Under the pieces are notes generated by a model. It was given only the letters and a program-made list of their open reading frames with translations, made no database searches and was not told the origin of the DNA. Positions 4,323 through 6,289 of a stretch of DNA of 6,289 bases are shown piece by piece (position 1 is the first letter of the stretch; the number at the start of each line of letters is the position of its first letter). Origin of the DNA: Desulfosporosinus sp. UBA4726 (lineage in GTDB: Bacteria > Bacillota > Desulfitobacteriia > Desulfitobacteriales > Desulfitobacteriaceae); assembly GCA_002404215.1 (NCBI GenBank), contig DHJG01000006.1:33653-39941 (forward strand). The letters run 5' to 3'. A program made the translations under genes and the position numbers.

Positions 4323-6164
4323 CTAATTGCTCATGAGAATCCATTCTTCTAAGACACTATCTCGTTGTTTTTTCACCTTTTCGCAAGCTTCATGAAGCTT
4401 CATGGCCAATTCATAATTTGTATCTGCTAAAGCAAGGTCAGATTCTAATGTTTGGAGTTCCTCTTCTAACCCTTCTATTTCTAGCTCTAGTTGCTTCATT
4501 CGCTTTTTCTCGCGCGCCACATTACGCGTTTCTTGCTGATCTTGATAACTCGGCTTGAGATTCCGTTCGATCGGTGCTGCGACTGTTTCCTCTTGTTGTT
4601 TATACTCCTTAAAGCCAGTATAATCTCCTTCGTAGAGTAACAACCCCTGAGCCGTCAGTTCCGCAATCTTAGAGACGACTTTGTCCAAAAAGTAGCGGTC
4701 ATGGGAAACAACGAGAACAGTTCCATCATACTCTTGGAGCGCCTCTTCAAGTACTCCACGGGTTTCTGCATCAAGATGATTGGTAGGTTCATCCAACAAC
4801 AACAAGTTTCCTTGTTCAAGAAAGAGTTTGCATAGGGCCAAACGGCTCTTTTCTCCCCCGCTTAGTACAGAAATAAGCTTGAAAACGTCATCTTTTCTAA
4901 AGCCAAACCGCGCGAGTAAACTTCTGATCTCCGGGTCTTTCAACCTTGAGACATCTCGGATTTCATCCATCACCGTCCCCGAACTACCCAGGTTCTCATG
5001 TTCTTGGGAATAGTAAGCAACCTTTACATTCGCTCCTAAGCGTATCGTTCCCGCGAAAGTCACCTGATGAAGAATTGCCTTTAAAATCGAAGTTTTGCCA
5101 ATTCCATTTTTACCCAACAAGGCGACCCGGTCTCCTCGTCGCAAATCCAATTTCACATTAGAAAAAAGAGTTCGGGCTCCGAAGCTGATTGACAGATCCT
5201 CCATTAAAAGAACACGATCCCCACTTCGACCTCCACTTCCCAATGAAATAGCAAGTCCATGGTCTACTTTGGAGACTTGAATCGGCTTTAGCTTCTGCAG
5301 CTGACTCTCCCGACCACGTGCCTGCTTCGAATTGACCCCCGCCTTATTCCTTCGAACATACTCCTCAAGTTTGGCAATTTTATTGGCAAGCCGATCAGCT
5401 TCACGACTGATTGTGATGTTTTCCAAGATACGCAAAAGTTCGTATTCTGAATAATTACCAGTATATCCCTTTAACCCGCCATTTTCCAGACAAAATACTC
5501 TAGATACGGTGCGATCCAAAAAGTAACGATCATGAGATACGATGAGCAACGCTCCAGGATAATCTCTCAAATACCCTTCTAGCCACTCCAACGCTGCAAT
5601 ATCCAAATGATTCGTGGGTTCATCTAAAATTAAGAGTTCAGGCGACCTGAGCAAAAGCTTACATAGGGCTAACCGAGTCTTCTGTCCCCCACTCAAAGTG
5701 GTGACTAGAGAATTCATCTCTGCTTCTAGCCCAAGTCCGGCCAAGATTCTCCGCACCAAGGCTTCTAAAGCATATCCGCCCTGACGTTCAAATAACTCTG
5801 TCAACGCGGCATATTGCTCCATGACTTTCTCATTATTCGTAAGTGCCATCTTCTCTTCTAACTCACGTAGCTGGCCTTGCATTTGTAACAAATCTGCTCG
5901 TTCTTGGATAACACATTCAAAAACGCTTCCCTCACCCTCAACAATAGGCGTTTGAGGAAGATAACCGAAGGTTCCAAGAATTTTCACTTCGCCACTTTCT
6001 AAGCGCACGTCTCCTAAACAGGCCCGAATCAGAGTTGTCTTTCCTGCTCCATTCGGGCCGACCAGAGCTGCTTTTTCCCCATTTTCCAAAGCAAAACTGA
6101 CCCGTCGAAACAGCGGATCACCCGAAATATCTACGCCGCAATCTCGGCAAAATATAACACTCAT
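4323..6164 (-). CDS. ABC-F family ATPase (ribosome-associated, YdiF-like)
   Basis: This 613-residue soluble protein has two ABC ATPase domains and no membrane segments. NBD1 shows Walker A GPNGAGKT (36-43), Q-loop YLPQT (68-72), signature LSGGQ (157-161), Walker B LLILDEPTNHLD (177-188) and the SHD switch (210-212). NBD2 shows GKNGIGKT (351-358), LSGGE (434-438), LLLLDEPTNHLD (454-465) and SHD (487-489). The interdomain linker (about 235-310), with YVRRNKAGVNSKQARGR, is the P-site-tRNA-interaction region that defines ABC-F. A charged coiled coil (about 545-612) forms the C-terminal extension. All catalytic residues are intact. ABC-F proteins bind the ribosomal E site and rescue or regulate translation; some give antibiotic protection. 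This one looks like a housekeeping YdiF/Uup-type member rather than a resistance factor, an inference from the short linker and context. The ribosome binding site (AAAGGGG, 12 bases upstream) is distant, so initiation may be modest. It is the first gene of the probable operon. Confidence 0.95.
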   Translation of the reverse strand: MSVIFCRDCGVDISGDPLFRRVSFALENGEKAALVGPNGAGKTTLIRACLGDVRLESGEVKILGTFGYLPQTPIVEGEGSVFECVIQERADLLQMQGQLRELEEKMALTNNEKVMEQYAALTELFERQGGYALEALVRRILAGLGLEAEMNSLVTTLSGGQKTRLALCKLLLRSPELLILDEPTNHLDIAALEWLEGYLRDYPGALLIVSHDRYFLDRTVSRVFCLENGGLKGYTGNYSEYELLRILENITISREADRLANKIAKLEEYVRRNKAGVNSKQARGRESQLQKLKPIQVSKVDHGLAISLGSGGRSGDRVLLMEDLSISFGARTLFSNVKLDLRRGDRVALLGKNGIGKTSILKAILHQVTFAGTIRLGANVKVAYYSQEHENLGSSGTVMDEIRDVSRLKDPEIRSLLARFGFRKDDVFKLISVLSGGEKSRLALCKLFLEQGNLLLLDEPTNHLDAETRGVLEEALQEYDGTVLVVSHDRYFLDKVVSKIAELTAQGLLLYEGDYTGFKEYKQQEETVAAPIERNLKPSYQDQQETRNVAREKKRMKQLELEIEGLEEELQTLESDLALADTNYELAMKLHEACEKVKKQRDSVLEEWILMSN

Positions 6165-6289
6165 TTCTCTAGTTTGCCCCTTTAAGGAGTCAGTGTCTCT
6201 GCCCGTTCACACACGCTCCATTTAGTTTTCACTGAGGCTAAAACGCTAAACCTCCAGGCTTCTGCATGTTTGGCGACTTACCAGGGATC
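6165..6289. other. Upstream region of the ABC-F gene
   Basis: These 125 bases hold AAAGGGG ahead of the ABC-F start but no promoter pair that I trust. On the minus strand a frame stays open from the right edge to a TAG at 6238 (reading IPGKSPNMQKPGGLAF). It could be the tail of another gene, but a second frame is open nearly as far, so I do not call it. Confidence 0.3.

Noticed and set aside
4323..6164. Interpretation of the ABC-F protein as an antibiotic-resistance factor
   Set aside because: The linker is short with the usual housekeeping RRxKAG-QARGR pattern, and the gene sits in a core-gene operon. Nothing in the sequence points to Vga/Lsa/OptrA-type resistance.
6238..6289. Possible C-terminal tail of an upstream minus-strand gene (ending PGGLAF)
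   Set aside because: Only 16 codons are visible, a second frame is also open, and the peptide matches no family I recognise.

Overview
The window looks like part of a chromosome from an endospore-forming, low-to-mid GC Firmicute. My best guess is an anaerobic clostridial lineage such as the Desulfosporosinus/Desulfitobacterium group (Peptococcaceae). This is inferred from gene content: a sporulation-type YtaF membrane protein directly joined to coaE, as I recall from Bacillus; a DUF134 DNA-binding protein; a CsoR-family regulator; a soluble P-type-ATPase-like HAD protein; and strong AGGAGG-type ribosome binding sites with several GTG starts. No database search was possible.

Layout. Positions 1-452 (minus) hold a DUF134/UPF0251 HTH plus zinc-ribbon protein that runs off the left edge. 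Its upstream region has a good sigma-A-like promoter overlapped by a perfect dyad. Positions 659-1003 (minus) encode a small CPSC glutaredoxin-like protein with an appended zinc ribbon; its stop codon lies inside a 15-bp perfect inverted repeat. A divergent intergenic region (1004-1245) separates it from the only plus-strand gene, a HAD-family hydrolase (1246-1716). The convergent gap 1717-1947 holds an imperfect hairpin and a clear bidirectional terminator. The rest is on the minus strand. The putative transcriptional order is ABC-F ATPase (6164-4323), ytaF (4259-3600), coaE (about 3589-2975), a membrane-anchored lytic transglycosylase (2912-2331), a strong terminator (2293-2329), and then a separately expressed CsoR-family repressor (2226-1948).

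How the genes fit together. The ABC-F, ytaF, coaE and lytic transglycosylase genes look like one housekeeping/sporulation operon: gaps are short, no terminator is seen between them, and ytaF and coaE are nearly fused. Their roles span ribosome-associated ATPase activity, a putative metal-ion membrane protein of sporulation, the last step of CoA synthesis, and cell-wall cleavage. The left part is a set of small, singly transcribed genes with metal and thiol themes: zinc ribbons, a CxxC redox site and a two-cysteine CsoR/CstR-like sensor. No adjacent target gene ties them into a proven pathway.

I do not see a CRISPR array, insertion sequence, phage module or clear novel defence system. The points most worth a second look are the CsoR paralogue lacking the Cu-ligand histidine, the glutaredoxin-zinc ribbon fusion, the operator-like dyad at the DUF134 promoter, the EF-hand-like loop in YtaF and the two unexplained inverted-repeat structures.
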